Assembly: GCA_964034945.1 (NCBI GenBank)
Contig: OZ035961.1
Coordinates: 5,066,001 to 5,130,000, forward strand
Direction: 5' to 3'
DNA: 64,000 nucleotides
Origin: Chrysopilus asiliformis
Lineage: Eukaryota; Arthropoda; Insecta; Diptera; Rhagionidae
The notes beneath the pieces are model-generated. The model did no database searches and was not told the origin of the DNA. It saw nothing but the letters and a program-made list of their open reading frames with translations. Each line of letters starts with the position of its first letter. Positions within the stretch are counted from its first letter, which is position 1. This document shows positions 44,194-56,090 of the stretch, piece by piece. The position numbers and the translations under genes were made by a program.

Positions 44194-46948
44194 AACAAAC
44201 TTTCCAGTGAAATTAGGTTTTGGTTTTACCTATGTTGCAGCAACAAAGATACAGCGACTTTATTGAGTGGCGAACTTTTTTTGTTTATAAACTTTACAAA
44301 CTAGTTTTATACGAACTTTAAAATTTCAAACATGATTGTTGGTTAACCGCAGGTTTTTCAAGTTAACCGCAGGTTTTTGAATTTTCTGGAAAAGTCATGA
44401 CTTGTAATTTTTTTTTCGCGGTGATCAATGCGTAATTTTGTTTAGCGCCGATATGCCAATAGATGCATTAATTCTGTCTATTTTTTGCTTGTTTGATTTT
44501 TTAGTTACTTTATTTTGGCAGAAAGCGTAACTTATCGAATTTTACATTACAATCTTCATATGTTTATTTTCTAGACACATTAATGGTTTTATCTTTCTAT
44601 ACGGTCTACAAAAATCGCTATTTCATCTATCAGTGCTCCACAGATAATTAAATTAGCGGCTGACTGGTTAAGCATTTAAATCGAGCAAAGTTTGACTATA
44701 GAATGGTGAAATTTTGTCGATCGTAAAACAAAATTTACGCTTTTTGTATGAAATTTATGGCTTGAATAAAAATTACAGGAACCACAAAAATGTTAAAATT
44801 TAGTCGAATTGCACCTACCTTTTCGATTGTTTTTCATGAATACATGAATTTTTTGAGAGGCAAAAAAAGGGTAGGAAGATAAGCTTCTGCTGACGTGATA
44901 GATGATGTTTTTTTGGTATTTTGGAAACTCTTTGCGGATCACTTGATCTTGATTTTCAGTTGCGTGGAAAAGTTTTTTTTTTGCGTTAGAAATTGTAACA
45001 ATGGAACATTGGCCGAGATTTATTTAGATTCACATACGAAGAAACTTGTTTCGAAATTTCAAAAACGATTTATTAACGAAATCGTCTAAATGGTGAGTTT
45101 TCTTAAATTCAAATTGATTCTTTGATTGTTTGAACTAATTCTCATATTCCGTTGAAAGTTAATGTGATCAATAAAATATTTTAATGAAAATACATGATCG
45201 AGATTAAAGTGATAAGTAATTTTCCTGTGGCGAACAAATATGAGAACCTTCCAGGCTTTTGAAATTTAAAAAAAATTAGGGTTTCTTCATTTTTAAATCG
45301 AATTTAATCGATTTCAATTTCAAATTTAACGTCGTTTCACTGTTGCCATTTGCATTATTTTTATTGGGATTTCGCTTTTCAATTATTTAAAAAAAAATCC
45401 TTTTACTGCCGAGAAATTTCCATTAACCTTTTGTGGTAAATATTGTTCGTTTTGATACTTGCAATTTTGCCCACAGCGGAACGTTGTTTGATGCACCAAG
45501 CAAACATCACAAAGAGAAGCAACAGTCGTCGTCCTTCGAACCCTCCATATTTCCTGATATTAATATCAAACACTTTCGACATGGTTTTGCATATTATCTG
45601 AATTTCTGAATGCATTTGCCCGGAATCTGATTTTTCATTCAATATTTGCACCACCATCCCTCTGGAAACTACCGTAGAAATCAAAATCTAGTTAGCAACT
45701 GTAAGGTGGAAGGGCATTTTGTCGTATAGAGCTTTTTATGGGGGGTGTTGTTCGAATTTAGTTAGCGAAGGAGCAAAAGGTGAGTCAAACGCAACGTATT
45801 TCCATACTAGACGATCAACAGTATTTGCAAAGCTCCTGTTGCAGTTTTAACCTCATAATTCCCAGAAAGACCTTCTTCACCCTTCCCTGGTGGTAGCCAA
45901 TGGCGTACGTTTGATATCATGGAAACAATTTATTTTTAATTTTCACCATTCAATGGCAATCAGAAGCAGATTTGAGATAGAAAACGATGGAAAAAAGTGA
46001 AAAGTCCAACTAGGGAAAAAAAATCTGTTGCAGAACTTTGTACCCAGTACTGTTCTAGTTCCCAACCCATTGCCTATACATATATATTCTCAATATCCTG
46101 CGGGTCCAGCATAAGGGAAACTTCCTAACTTCCTCATCATTTTTACCCCCCACATTTCCTGTGTGATGCTATTGAAGGCGGTTTTAGAATGTGTTTTTCA
46201 ATTACGGCGAATGATTCTTTTATGGTTTTGTCGAGGTGTTTTTTACGATTTGTACAATTTCACCATAAAAACCATAAAAATGGATTCCCGATCCTTGACT
46301 GGAGTAGAAAGGTTTTGTATGGCTCATTCTACTCAACAAACTATAAACCTATTTGCTGGTGGTTTGGCGATCTCAAAGAACCGATTAATATGTTGCTCAT
46401 TCTGCACTTTCCTTTTAATTTCACTACTGTAGTCGGGAAATCAAACGGCGATGTGGTCGTTTTTTTTTTAAAAAAAGAAAAAAAAGAAAATTCATTGATG
46501 GTACTAAATCGGTAGTTTCTGGATCAGACATTCATTTGTGCATTTGATGTTCGTAAATGTACTTTGACGATGGAAAAAAAAAATATGTCAAAGGAATTTT
46601 GGTTTTTCAATTTTTATGGAAAAATATTTTTCTTAGACGAGTAATTGGTTTAACATCATTTAGCTACCAAGTCAAAGAATGAAGAGTTTGTGGCCTTGGG
46701 GTGTTTGTATGTCACAAAACTTTAATTTTTTTGACAAAAATTACGATTTTTTTATGAAATTAATTTTTTAATTGAAGTTGCAGACACTGGAATTAGGTTA
46801 AAAATGATTTCCTTGTCTGCAAATTTAACAACTTTAAAGAAATTCTCTTTATTAAGAATTAATTTAACCCGCAAGCAGTTGGTTAAAGACAACAAAACCA
46901 ATTCCGTCATACCCAAAATCTTCAGGTCTGAAGACGTACCAATAAGAC
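44194..46948. other. noncoding, one short direct repeat
   Basis: GTTAACCGCAGGTTTTT occurs twice at a 20-bp period (44342 and 44362). Two overlapping frames of about 90-108 codons at 46163-46515 have no recognisable domain. A minus-strand frame at 45403-45684 has one hydrophobic stretch but no credible start or splice context. No gene called. Confidence 0.4.
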
Positions 46949-47161
46949 ACGGAGAAAAGTAAAAATAGGAATATATGAGACAGTGGAATTTTTGGTAATG
47001 ATTCCCTAAAAAATAAGGGGTTTGGTTTATCCTAGAATTCTGTGAAAATTTCCCACTTTTTAGCATGAATTCCCCAATTTTGGGGGATTGTTACCAAAAA
47101 ATGTTACTGCCTCGTATATTCCTATTTTTTGTAGGAATATCTTCTATTACTTCTCTCCGTG
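46949..47161. mobile_element. MITE with ACACGGAGAAAAGTA ends (family H)
   Basis: Left ACACGGAGAAAAGTAAAAAT and right TACTTCTCTCCGTGT are inverted, with internal pairs AATAGGAATAT and TTTGGTAA. A relative at about 55700-56090 has been interrupted by a 272-bp MITE; this copy serves as the empty-site control. A longer plus-strand frame starting at 47065 crosses out of the element and is not a gene. Confidence 0.5.
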
Positions 47162-47360
47162 TACCTCGCGTGGAACCTCGGTTTGTAAACGTTTCGGTTC
47201 GTGAAGTAATTTTGAGACGCAGAAATGCTCGATTCGTAAATAATATTTCGGATTATGAACTAAATTTCAGTTCTGAGACGAATGTTTCGGTTTGTAAAAC
47301 CAAACTGCAAGTCTACAGGATATTGGTTTGTCAAGTTACTTTAAAAGTCATGTGGAGTAA

Positions 47361-47665
47361 ATGCCGGCGACAACCTCTCGATAGCAGCTACTCGCAAATG
47401 GACACGTCTCTGAGAGTCGCTCGCAGAAACTCGCGAGCTAGTTTCTGCGAGCTGTCAAAAGTGATTCTACTCTCTAGTGGACACGCCTCCACTGAACTCT
47501 CGGAGAGTAACTCGCCAGATACCAACGGCGTCGCTCTCGAGAACTCGCCAAATCACGATGTCAAAAAAATCAAGATATTGGTCAAGATATTGAAAAATCG
47601 CGGAGTAACTCTCGAGAGTTTTTGAGAGTTACTCGCGGATTTACTCTCATGTGGAGCGGCACCTT
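47361..47665. mobile_element. possible MITE rich in ACTCTCGAGAGT words
   Basis: The patch begins TGCCGGCGACAACCTCTCG and ends GAGCGGCACC before TTA. It is filled with CTCGCGAG / CTCTCGAGAG / GAGAGTTACTCG palindromic words, and the base composition is far less AT-rich than the flanks. Termini match only partly, so the boundaries are tentative. Confidence 0.35.
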
Positions 47666-48608
47666 AACATCGTTTTGGCCCCACGTCCTGGTTTATGGAG
47701 TCAAAAATTTACTTGAACTCCTTTTAGGAGGTATTTCCATTCTAAAGGATGTTCACGTTTAGAAGAGGCTTTGGCGAATATGGGAAGGCGAATGATTAAC
47801 AAATTGAAAAGTCCAGATTCGAGTCCCGGTAGACACATGTAAAAAAAAGTTTTTAGCACCTCATATTAACTTTGGAAATGCGGAACGCATCAAAACCTCT
47901 CAAATGATTGCAAAAAAAACTATTTTTGAGTTGTGATCCTTTTTTTTAACTCCTCTAATAAGTTGGTTTAACACCGAAAAATTGTTAAAAATTACAGCCA
48001 CAAGGAACTGTTGTGAACTCCTTAGCCCGGAGTTCAATTTTCTCCGAATGGTGATGGACTCTCTCAAACTCCGTTTCGGTCCGTGATTGACCCTGTTTTT
48101 CGAGAGTGTACTAACTTAAGTGTACTAAAATAATTTTTTTTTTGAAAAACGATAAACAAACTTACTGCAATAATATTACAAGCGAATAATAAATGAATGA
48201 AATTTCTCTCTCATCTGCAAACTACCCAACTTTTAAATTAGTTTGTTAACAACGTAACAACAATCAACAGACGATGAATATGAATTTTCTCCAAGTTCAC
48301 GTGTAAAAGATGAAGATGACACCACGGTGAATGTCAATGTTTACACATACGAAAACATACAAAAAAATTTGTATTCAATGAAGCGACTTCGAAAACCAAC
48401 AGAAATCGTGTACGAGCAACAGATTTACAGCAATTTAAAACATGATCAAAATCAAGCGAACATAAAAACGACAAGACAATACCATGAGATATGAAGCAGT
48501 TACAATACAAATTTGCATATCACATTTTTCCGCATATGAAGTTTTTGGAAATTCATTTCACTCAAAATATTATAACATTTTAAAAGTTTTTGATAGCAAG
48601 ATAAAAAG

Positions 48609-49044
48609 ATAAGAAAAGCTACAATTGCCAGAGGCCAATCGTCAAATAGTCTTATGATGACAGACAAAATGTTTATTTCAAAAAATTCATTTGTATAGGA
48701 GGGGAAAAGGAGCGGTTCGATTGGATTTTGATGTATGGAACGGTTATGTAAAATCATATTCTAAACAGATTTTACCTTTATAAATTTTTCAATACGACTC
48801 ACCGTTTTCGAGAAAATAGAAAAAAAAGTCTTCAATTTGTATGGTGAAGGGGGCAAGAAGTGGTCCAACTGGATTTTGATTCATAGATAAGTTATGTAAA
48901 ATAGTATTCTAAAAACATTTCTGTTAATAAATTTTTCGATACGGTGCACAGTTTTCGAGGAAACAATAAAAAAAAGTATTCTATTTGTCTGTCCTCATAT
49001 AAAGCATATGACGATTGGCCTCTGGCTATTGTAGCTTCTCTTAT
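48609..49044. mobile_element. family B MITE, best-bounded copy
   Basis: The left end ATAAGAAAAGCTACAATTGC and the right end, reverse-complemented ATAAGAGAAGCTACAATAGC, continue for about 55 bp through GCCAGAGGCCAATCGTCA and a GACAGAC end. The 436-bp body holds the GATTTTGATGTATGGAA / GTTATGTAAAAT / GTTTTCGAG modules seen dispersed elsewhere in the window. It is noncoding. Confidence 0.6.
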
Positions 49045-51590
49045 GTTTAAAAATGCTTTTAGTTTATTGGAAATACTGGAAATTGCTATCATCGCAGAAT
49101 GTTAAATTTTAAAGTCTCCTTAGATATTCGAATTAAAATTAATAACTCATTGTGAGATTTGAATATTCATTTCTTTTAAAAAGTGAGAATCTCCAAACAA
49201 TAGATTTAAGTTAGGATTTTTGATAGTAAAGAGTCAATTTTGCAATTGCATTGAATTTCAATGATGCTAATAGATCAAATTTCAACATATTTGGGCTCTG
49301 ATTTATGCGCTGGATATCTTCCATGTGAAATAAATTACTATATTGCAAATTGATATCACAATTACTACTGTCTGTGTATTAATTAAAAATGAATAAAGCT
49401 TGCAAAATCTTCACAGTAATTAATGAGTTTACTTTGATAAAGTTATAATCAACACAACACAACACCGGAGAAGGCGTTTCACTAGATGAAATATATTTAT
49501 GCATGCATATTTTAGTATTTAATCGTAATTACATTACTGGGAGCACTTGGAAAACTGTGAAAATAATTAAATCAGAAAATGGTTCGGAAGTACAAAAATA
49601 TATGCATTTTACGAAAGTAAAATTTCTCTCGGATTCAATTTAAAGGAGGGTCTTATACAACATTAATTCAAGTGCAAGGTCGATGCCTTTGAATTGTAAT
49701 GTAATTAATTTCAAAAGGAAAAGTAAGTTGTAACGAGTTCAATTTAATTACAATTAAAAATTGATCTGTTAAACTAGGAATTCTGAGAAAATTCAAAGTG
49801 AGGTAATAGGGGGATTCATGAATTCTCGGAAATGCCTCGTAGACCGCGTAAGTGAATTGTCAAAATTTGTATGGAAAATCTTTTACATATTAGGAACAGA
49901 CATGGCTACACACAGAGAAAAAAATTATTAATCTAAATATTGGATATGATTTTACATTTCATCCATACATCAAAATCCAGTTGAACCGCCCTTTTCCTCT
50001 CCCACACAAATGGAATACTTTTTTCCTATTTTCTCGAAAACGGTGCACCGTACCGAGAAATTTTGGAAAATAGGAAATGTGTTTAGAATATAATTTTACA
50101 AAACCGTTTCATACATTAAAATTCAATCAAACCCCTCCTTCCCCCCGCTCCTATACAAATGGATTTTTTTTCAAATAAAAATTTTGTCTGTCCTCATATA
50201 GAGTATTTGATTGGCTCCTGGCAATTGTGGCCTTTCTTGTGCTTATTTTTAATTTCTGTACTGAAGTTAATTGAGTTAGTAAGAAGTTTCTATTGTCATT
50301 CTTAAGTGCGCTTTGTCGTATTCGCAAGATTTAAGTACCTCTCGATTGTAGAAAATTGAAAAATAATTTTTCCTGCATGCGACGGATTACATCACGTCAA
50401 GGGAACAAAAATTAAAAACAAAAAACACTAAGAACCGCGTTAATAACATTATTACAATATTTCACGTGTAACGCATTTTGCGACGCACGTTCGTAAAGTT
50501 TAACACGCGTTTTTATGCTAACAATGCGGGTAATGTGCTTTCCAAATGAATTCGGATTGTGTGCAATTAGCCAAGATAACTTTAATTGTACGCTCTATAC
50601 TTGATACTTGTTTAAGACAGATATATGGGTTACTCGGCAATTGTGGTAACAAAGACGTTTGTTACATTCAGTTCTTGCATTTTGGCGTAATTTCAGTTGT
50701 TAACGCGTCAATACATTGAAACAATGGAATCTCTTTTGCCAGTCAGTTAGAAATTGAGTCAGTTACCCCTTGTTAATTGTACCAAAACGGCAAAAATATC
50801 TAATATCCAACAGCTAAAACCTACAGAATTTCGAAATTAGGTTACTATGCCAATGAAAAAAAAAAATTCTTCCTCAATGCAGGTGGAGGCAGACTTTCGT
50901 AGACTTCTACAGCTTTTCAAATACTTTAATAGCATCTCAGATATAAATGTACATTACTTTAATATATATTCAATATTATAGATCCTCCCACGAATACCGA
51001 AATTCAAATTTGCATTAAATTTTAGGTAAACTCTGTAAATTGATTCACCTTCATTTGAAAACACGGAAAAAGCAAAGTGGTTAAAATTTCCAATTAAGGA
51101 ACTTAATTTAATTATTTGAGTCGCACCCAAACAATTCTGATTTGAAGTTCATTTTTGATTTACGAATAGCCAGATACATGATTAAGCAATTATTCGCGTG
51201 ATTGACTTTGACAAGGTAACAAAATCGAACAGAAGCTTTTTGTCGGCAGAGAAAATACAACTACTAGAAAATCGCAGATAGAGTTCCGCAGCTAATTTAA
51301 AATGATTAAAACTGTTTGTTGGTTAAACTTATCAATCAAGAAATTAATCGTGATCAATGGAAAATTATGGTAAATTAAACAGTAAAAAAAAATAACGCCT
51401 CATAAACAGTAAAAAAAAGTCTTATATACACACCTGATTTTCTTTAAAATTACAGAGTTCTAAAATTTAGAGTTTAGAGGTGACGATCATTAAAAAAAAT
51501 GTTAATTTTATACATATTGAGGACGATAGTGGTGAAAATTATTGCGCAACATACATATTGAGGACTTTAGCAAATTTATTAGTTTAGACC
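49045..51590. other. noncoding with a family B fragment
   Basis: 49940-50250 is a family B right half with the CCTCATATAGAGTATTTGA module near 50195. The remainder shows nothing I can support. Confidence 0.4.
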
Positions 51591-52514
51591 CATGGTTCCC
51601 AAACTTTTTCAGTTGACGCCACCCTTTTTTGAAAACCTGTCAAACTTCCGTGGTTCTATTCTAATATTTTGATTTAAAAATCCACACACACTTTTACTGT
51701 CCATTTCAATTATTTATTTCCCTATTTTCCACAAAAAAAACTGAAAAAATAGAAAATTAATGGGATGGGTGACACTGTTTTTCTTTCACTAAAATCTGAA
51801 TATTAGGTCTGATGTTTGACAGAGCACACCGGAGATCGCTTTCCAGATTAAGTCTGCAACGCTGCTTTGTTTTTATACTCGTATGGTGAAACCAAAGGGT
51901 ATATTAGATTTGCCTTACCGTTTGTAACGCCAAGATCCCGTCATCACACAAAAAAACGAATTACACCAGTGTGTTTAGAATGATAAAAAAAAGTTGAATT
52001 TAGCATGTCCGTCCGTCCGTCTGTCTGTCCGTCTGTGGCGCGGATTGCGGGCGCACGGATTGAGCTAGAGGCTTGAAATTTTGCGGAGACTCGTTTTTCG
52101 TAAAATGCGAGGCTAAGTTCGTTCATGAGCAAAAATGGACCATTACGGGGGGTACCCCCCATACGAACGAAAACGATTTTTGCGAATATCTCCGAAACGG
52201 TGCATCTTATCAAAAAAGTCCAAGAACAAACGTTATTCAGGATATGATTCTACATAAAACTTCCATACATCAAAATCAGGTACACCTGTTCGAATTTTGA
52301 TACGAATATCACCATACGGGTCTCCAATGATTGCCAGATTGGCAATTATAGCTTTCGTTATGTTTATTAGACAAGACGAGAATATCTTGAAATGTTAATT
52401 TCAAATTTCTTCACGACTACCGTCCGTAGCTCTACGCCCCCCAAGGGGGGCGCGGCTGAAATTGCTTCACGCCCCCCTGGCCGTGACCCCACCCCACCCA
52501 GTTTGGGAACCACG
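51591..52514. mobile_element. hAT-like element, noncoding, 924 bp
   Basis: Ends CATGGTTCCCAAACT and, reverse-complemented, CGTGGTTCCCAAACT resemble the well-known hAT terminus class with GGTTCCCAAAC/GGTTCTCAAAC. TTAGA lies just outside both ends (51584-51588 and 52517-52521), a partly eroded duplication. The interior contains family F (51955-52150, with a GTCCGTCC run) and family B sequences, probably nested insertions. No transposase remains. Confidence 0.6.
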
Positions 52515-54373
52515 GGTTAGACTTAAAATTGAATTTAAAAAATGATTCTATTAGAGTTTCTCGGGTTAAAAACTGCCAACGCGATTTCGTAGCCGCTAAA
52601 AGTAGTAATATTTACTATTTTTTTTCCTCTATGAGCATCCGATTTCTGACTTTCACCTGGTGATGGAAGTTACTTGAAAGTAATAAAAAGGTCGGGACAG
52701 CCTTACTTAACAAATAGGCTTTTTCGACTACAAACAAAAAGGTTTTTTTAGACACGCGCCGCTTTTAAATCTACTCCCATGACTGTTTTATTCTTTTTAA
52801 AGGAGATTTTTTTTAATAATCGGAGTTTTCCACAATTTTAGAAATGATTCAAATGTACCTATACTTTATACTTTCGTCTTTCGATTCCTAAGAAAATACG
52901 AAATGTACCTTTCGTTTGTCTTTGGATTCCTAAGAAAATAAGAAAAACGAACTTCTTGGGCATGTGCCTTGACTTTTAACTTTGATCTGGGTTTGTTTTG
53001 TATCGAGATTAGCGGCAAGTGATTAACTTGCGAGATGGAGGTTATGATGGAAGTTAAGGCTCCATGGAACACGTTCAGAAACCGAACCCTGATCACCACT
53101 TTTGATCTCCTCCTATAAATTCACCTGGTATCGATCGAGCACACGTTTCATAATTACATCGATTACTTTCAAATTGATTTACAACAAGAACGTAAATTAT
53201 CATATTTAAGGCACTTATAGAGACCTCCCCTACCCACTTTGCGGCAATAGTTAGTCGATAATGCTTTAAACAAGCGTCAATTATGAATTAGTAAAATTTG
53301 AACGTGCTATTATAGACCGTGGGTATTTTATTTGATTTATGGGAAAAATGTTAATAATATATCGTAAAAATCTATGGTAAAAAAGCTTTAAAAAAAATTA
53401 CGAAATATCTATGACATATTCTTGATGGCTTGAGAAATATATTTCATCATTTTGTGAAGATCCCTTTCACTCCTCATTTCCTCAAAATTACACGAAAAGC
53501 ATGAAAATTAGATGAAGCGAATATATGTCAATTAGGCTATCCAAATATTTGCATAGAGCGATGATATTGCACGAGGTCGGTTACAACATGAATCGATTCA
53601 CCTGTCCGAACGTTTCATATCAAGGTCGATGGTGAGAAATCACATGAAAGGTGTACGAATAGATCCGATCTTGAGTTGGTTTCCGTTTAATTAGAGGTTG
53701 ACAACTCAAAGATGAGGAGGGTTCTTATAACTACTGCCATCAGCGAAATTTTCCCAACAATTCAGATTTTACTTTTATCGTTTACTAGTTATCTAATAAA
53801 TGCTATACAAGTGTGTAAAATTACCGGCTCAGAAGGCATTCGTACTATTCCGAAGCACCGTCATTTTCCAGGTGAAAGTGCTAAATAACCGAAGAGATGT
53901 TCGTCTCCAGACCATTGCACCTGAACATCAAACATTAAATAGAAGTGTAGTCGACCGATGATTTTACACTGCAAATGTTTCTATTTAGATTGGGTTTTTG
54001 ATGAGCCAGGATTGGCTGGAAAAACTTGAAATACAAGTTAAAATTATGTCTATAAATTGATAATCTGTGCAATTTTTTATTATTATTCCTGTTTGATTCG
54101 ATCTGATGTGCTGCAGAAAAATTAAGTGAATAATTTTTCAGCCTTTATGAATTTTCATTTGATTTTATCTAACTTGTAGTTTCAATAAATTATCTATTGC
54201 GATAAGTCATACTTGCGTAAAAAAGAAAAAGTTTTTTGATGTGTTTTTTTTTATAAAAAGAAATTCCTGTCATTTTTCGAATTTATGATGATTTTTATAC
54301 ATTTTTACGATTACGAAGTTTTGTCAAATCGATTTAAATTATTCATTTTTTAATCGAAAGGTACCATTATGTA
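52515..54373. other. noncoding, small tandem duplication
   Basis: GATTCCTAAGAAAATA is duplicated with a 42-bp period (52883 and 52925). The 53100-53960 stretch is repeat-poor and appears single-copy. No coding region supported. Confidence 0.4.
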
Positions 54374-55157
54374 CACTCTAGAAAATTTTATTGTAATTTT
54401 ACCCCTATTATCGTAGGAAACCATTTTCCTACGATAATAGGGGTAAAATTACACCGAGTCGTAATGGCTTAAAAGCTATGCATTTTTACTCATTTTGTGG
54501 CGTACAAAAGCCTCTTTTACGGGGGAACTTTAAGCTAAATAAGAAGTAAAAGTACAATACGGGTGTAATTTTACGACATGGATGTTTAAAATTACCACAT
54601 TTTTGTTGTAATTTTCCTCCTATTTGGTAGCAAAACCGCGTCTTAAAGGTGTAATTTTACGACATTTTTTGTTTAAAATTACACCGAAAATGGTATTAGA
54701 ATTTCTTGGCTTATACGGTCTGCAAAAACAAAAATATTATATTATTTTTGCGGATGTTTTCACATCCAAATTTCCCGGGCATGTCTGCCATGTGGCAGGC
54801 GCCACACAGGATTTTGGTAGAGTAAAACTCGATTCGAGTATTTATACTCCGATTCCACAAACCTTATGCGAATTATAAGGTTAAGGTTAAATTGTGCGTA
54901 CAATAATGCAAAAATACCCTGCGAGCGTGTTTTTACACCAAAATGAGAGTAAAAATACGAATATTGGTCGAAATTTTACGCAAGGTTTAAAATTACCCTA
55001 TTTCTAGTGTAAGATTAATGTTTTTTGGGTGATTTTACAACTTAAATGGTGTGCGAGCTAAATTCTGATTTTTTTTCGAAATTTTACGACGTTTTTGCAA
55101 ATTTACCCCGTTTTTACCCCATTTTTCGGTTTAAATTCAAATTCATTTTCTACAGTG
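54374..55157. mobile_element. 784-bp MITE, TA duplication, full of GTAAAATTAC
   Basis: Ends CACTCTAGAAAAT and (reverse-complemented) CACTGTAGAAAAT are flanked by TA at 54372-54373 and 55158-55159. Copies of GTGTAATTTTAC, TTTACGACAT and their complements recur through most of the length. It has no transposase. TA duplication and CACTGTAGAAAA-type ends suggest a Tc1/mariner-mobilised family. The plus-strand frame at 54624-54878 is incidental. Confidence 0.6.
54393..54452. repeat. 28-bp perfect hairpin arms, 4-base loop
   Basis: GTAATTTTACCCCTATTATC and the rest of the left arm (54393-54420) are exactly complementary to 54425-54452, with CCAT as the loop. It lies near the left terminus of the 784-bp TA element. 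Confidence 0.9.
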
Positions 55158-55699
55158 TAGGTTTGCAAAACATGTATAAAAAGTCATGATTTTCACTTTC
55201 GATAATTAGTTATTTACTTTCAAAGTCCTGAATTCTTAAATGAATTAGTTATCAACAATAATAAACGTCACCAAAACAAAAATTCCTCAACTATTCAAAG
55301 GTAGGGAACCCATACTCAATGAGTAAAGATCTTGTATTCCAGAGAAGTTAATCGACCAGTAGAAACGAGCACGAAAATTTCCTAAATTCTTAAAAATTAT
55401 TTCCAAAATGTTTTTGGGGACGTAAAAGCGATTGCGCTAGGTTCTATTTTAGGGAAAATTCGGTGAGGTCCCATTTTTCGCTAGGTTCCATTTTAGGGAA
55501 AATTCTACAGTCGCCTCAAATTTCTGGTTAACTCGGAATTTTTTTCCATTTCCTTCCGGTTCGAGCTTTTGACGACAATGCTGTCAACTTTTGGTGAAAA
55601 TCGGTTAACCGAAAGTGTCCAAAATGAAGGCTTTTAAAAAATACTAATATTGTTATTTGCGATTTACTCCGTAATTACGTGTTTTTCAGTACACGATGA
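55158..55699. other. noncoding, 44-bp tandem duplication
   Basis: CGCTAGGTTC(T/C)ATTTTAGGG is duplicated (55434 and 55478, period about 44 bp). Nothing else recognised. Confidence 0.4.
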
Positions 55700-56090
55700 G
55701 AAAAATAAAACGGACTCCTATAAAAAAATAGGAATACACGCACTCAGAAAAATGTCCAGGTCAACTTTTTGTCAGGTTAACTCTGACCTTACAGAGGTTT
55801 CTGTAAGCCAGCTAGCGGTCAGAGTTAACCTATCTAAGGTCAACTCGTGCAGCTCCTAATGCCCTACTTCACCTGCTGGTGGCTTAATTTCAGAATTTCT
55901 CCGACCACAGGTCAACTCAGTTTTACTTGCCCACATGCAGGCGAACGCGCGCCTGTCCGAGGCCAATTACGCCGTATGTAGGTCGTCGAGTTAGCCTCCA
56001 TTTTTCTGATTGCGAGACAGTGAATTTTTTTGGTAATAACTCCCTCCACCTGATTTGAGGAAGGATTTTTTTTGGTAATAATTTAAAAAA
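55700..56090. mobile_element. family H MITE interrupted by a 272-bp MITE
   Basis: The left part, AAAAATAGGAATACACG, and the right part, CGAGACAGTGAATTTTTTTG then GGTAATAACTCCC, are collinear with 46962-47010 of the intact relative once the 272-bp insert and one CG are removed. Outer ends are poorly defined. Confidence 0.5.
55741..56012 (-). mobile_element. 272-bp MITE, copy 3 of 3 (inverted)
   Basis: Reverse orientation to the copies at 10784 and 27475 and exactly the same length. The left terminus is CACTCAGAAAAATG. It is flanked by CG on both sides (55739-55740 and 56013-56014). Because it lies inside a family H element with an uninterrupted relative, the duplication of just two bases can be read directly. 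Confidence 0.8.

Noticed and set aside
45403..45684. Minus-strand frame with a RRLLLLFVMFAW stretch, possible signal anchor
   Set aside because: No usable donor follows the hydrophobic segment and no neighbouring exon or promoter was found.
46163..46515. Two overlapping plus-strand frames of 89 and 108 codons
   Set aside because: Two different frames are open over the same bases and neither resembles a protein family; ends in a poly-lysine low-complexity run.
47065..47625. 186-codon plus-strand open frame
   Set aside because: It starts inside a MITE, crosses its right end and continues through repeats of CTCGCGAG/CTCTCGAGAG words. No domain or plausible codon pattern; a by-product of transposon sequence.
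52000..52030. GTCCGTCC/CTGTCTGTCC run as a microsatellite of its own
   Set aside because: The same run occurs at the same relative place in two other copies of family F, so it is part of that repeat.
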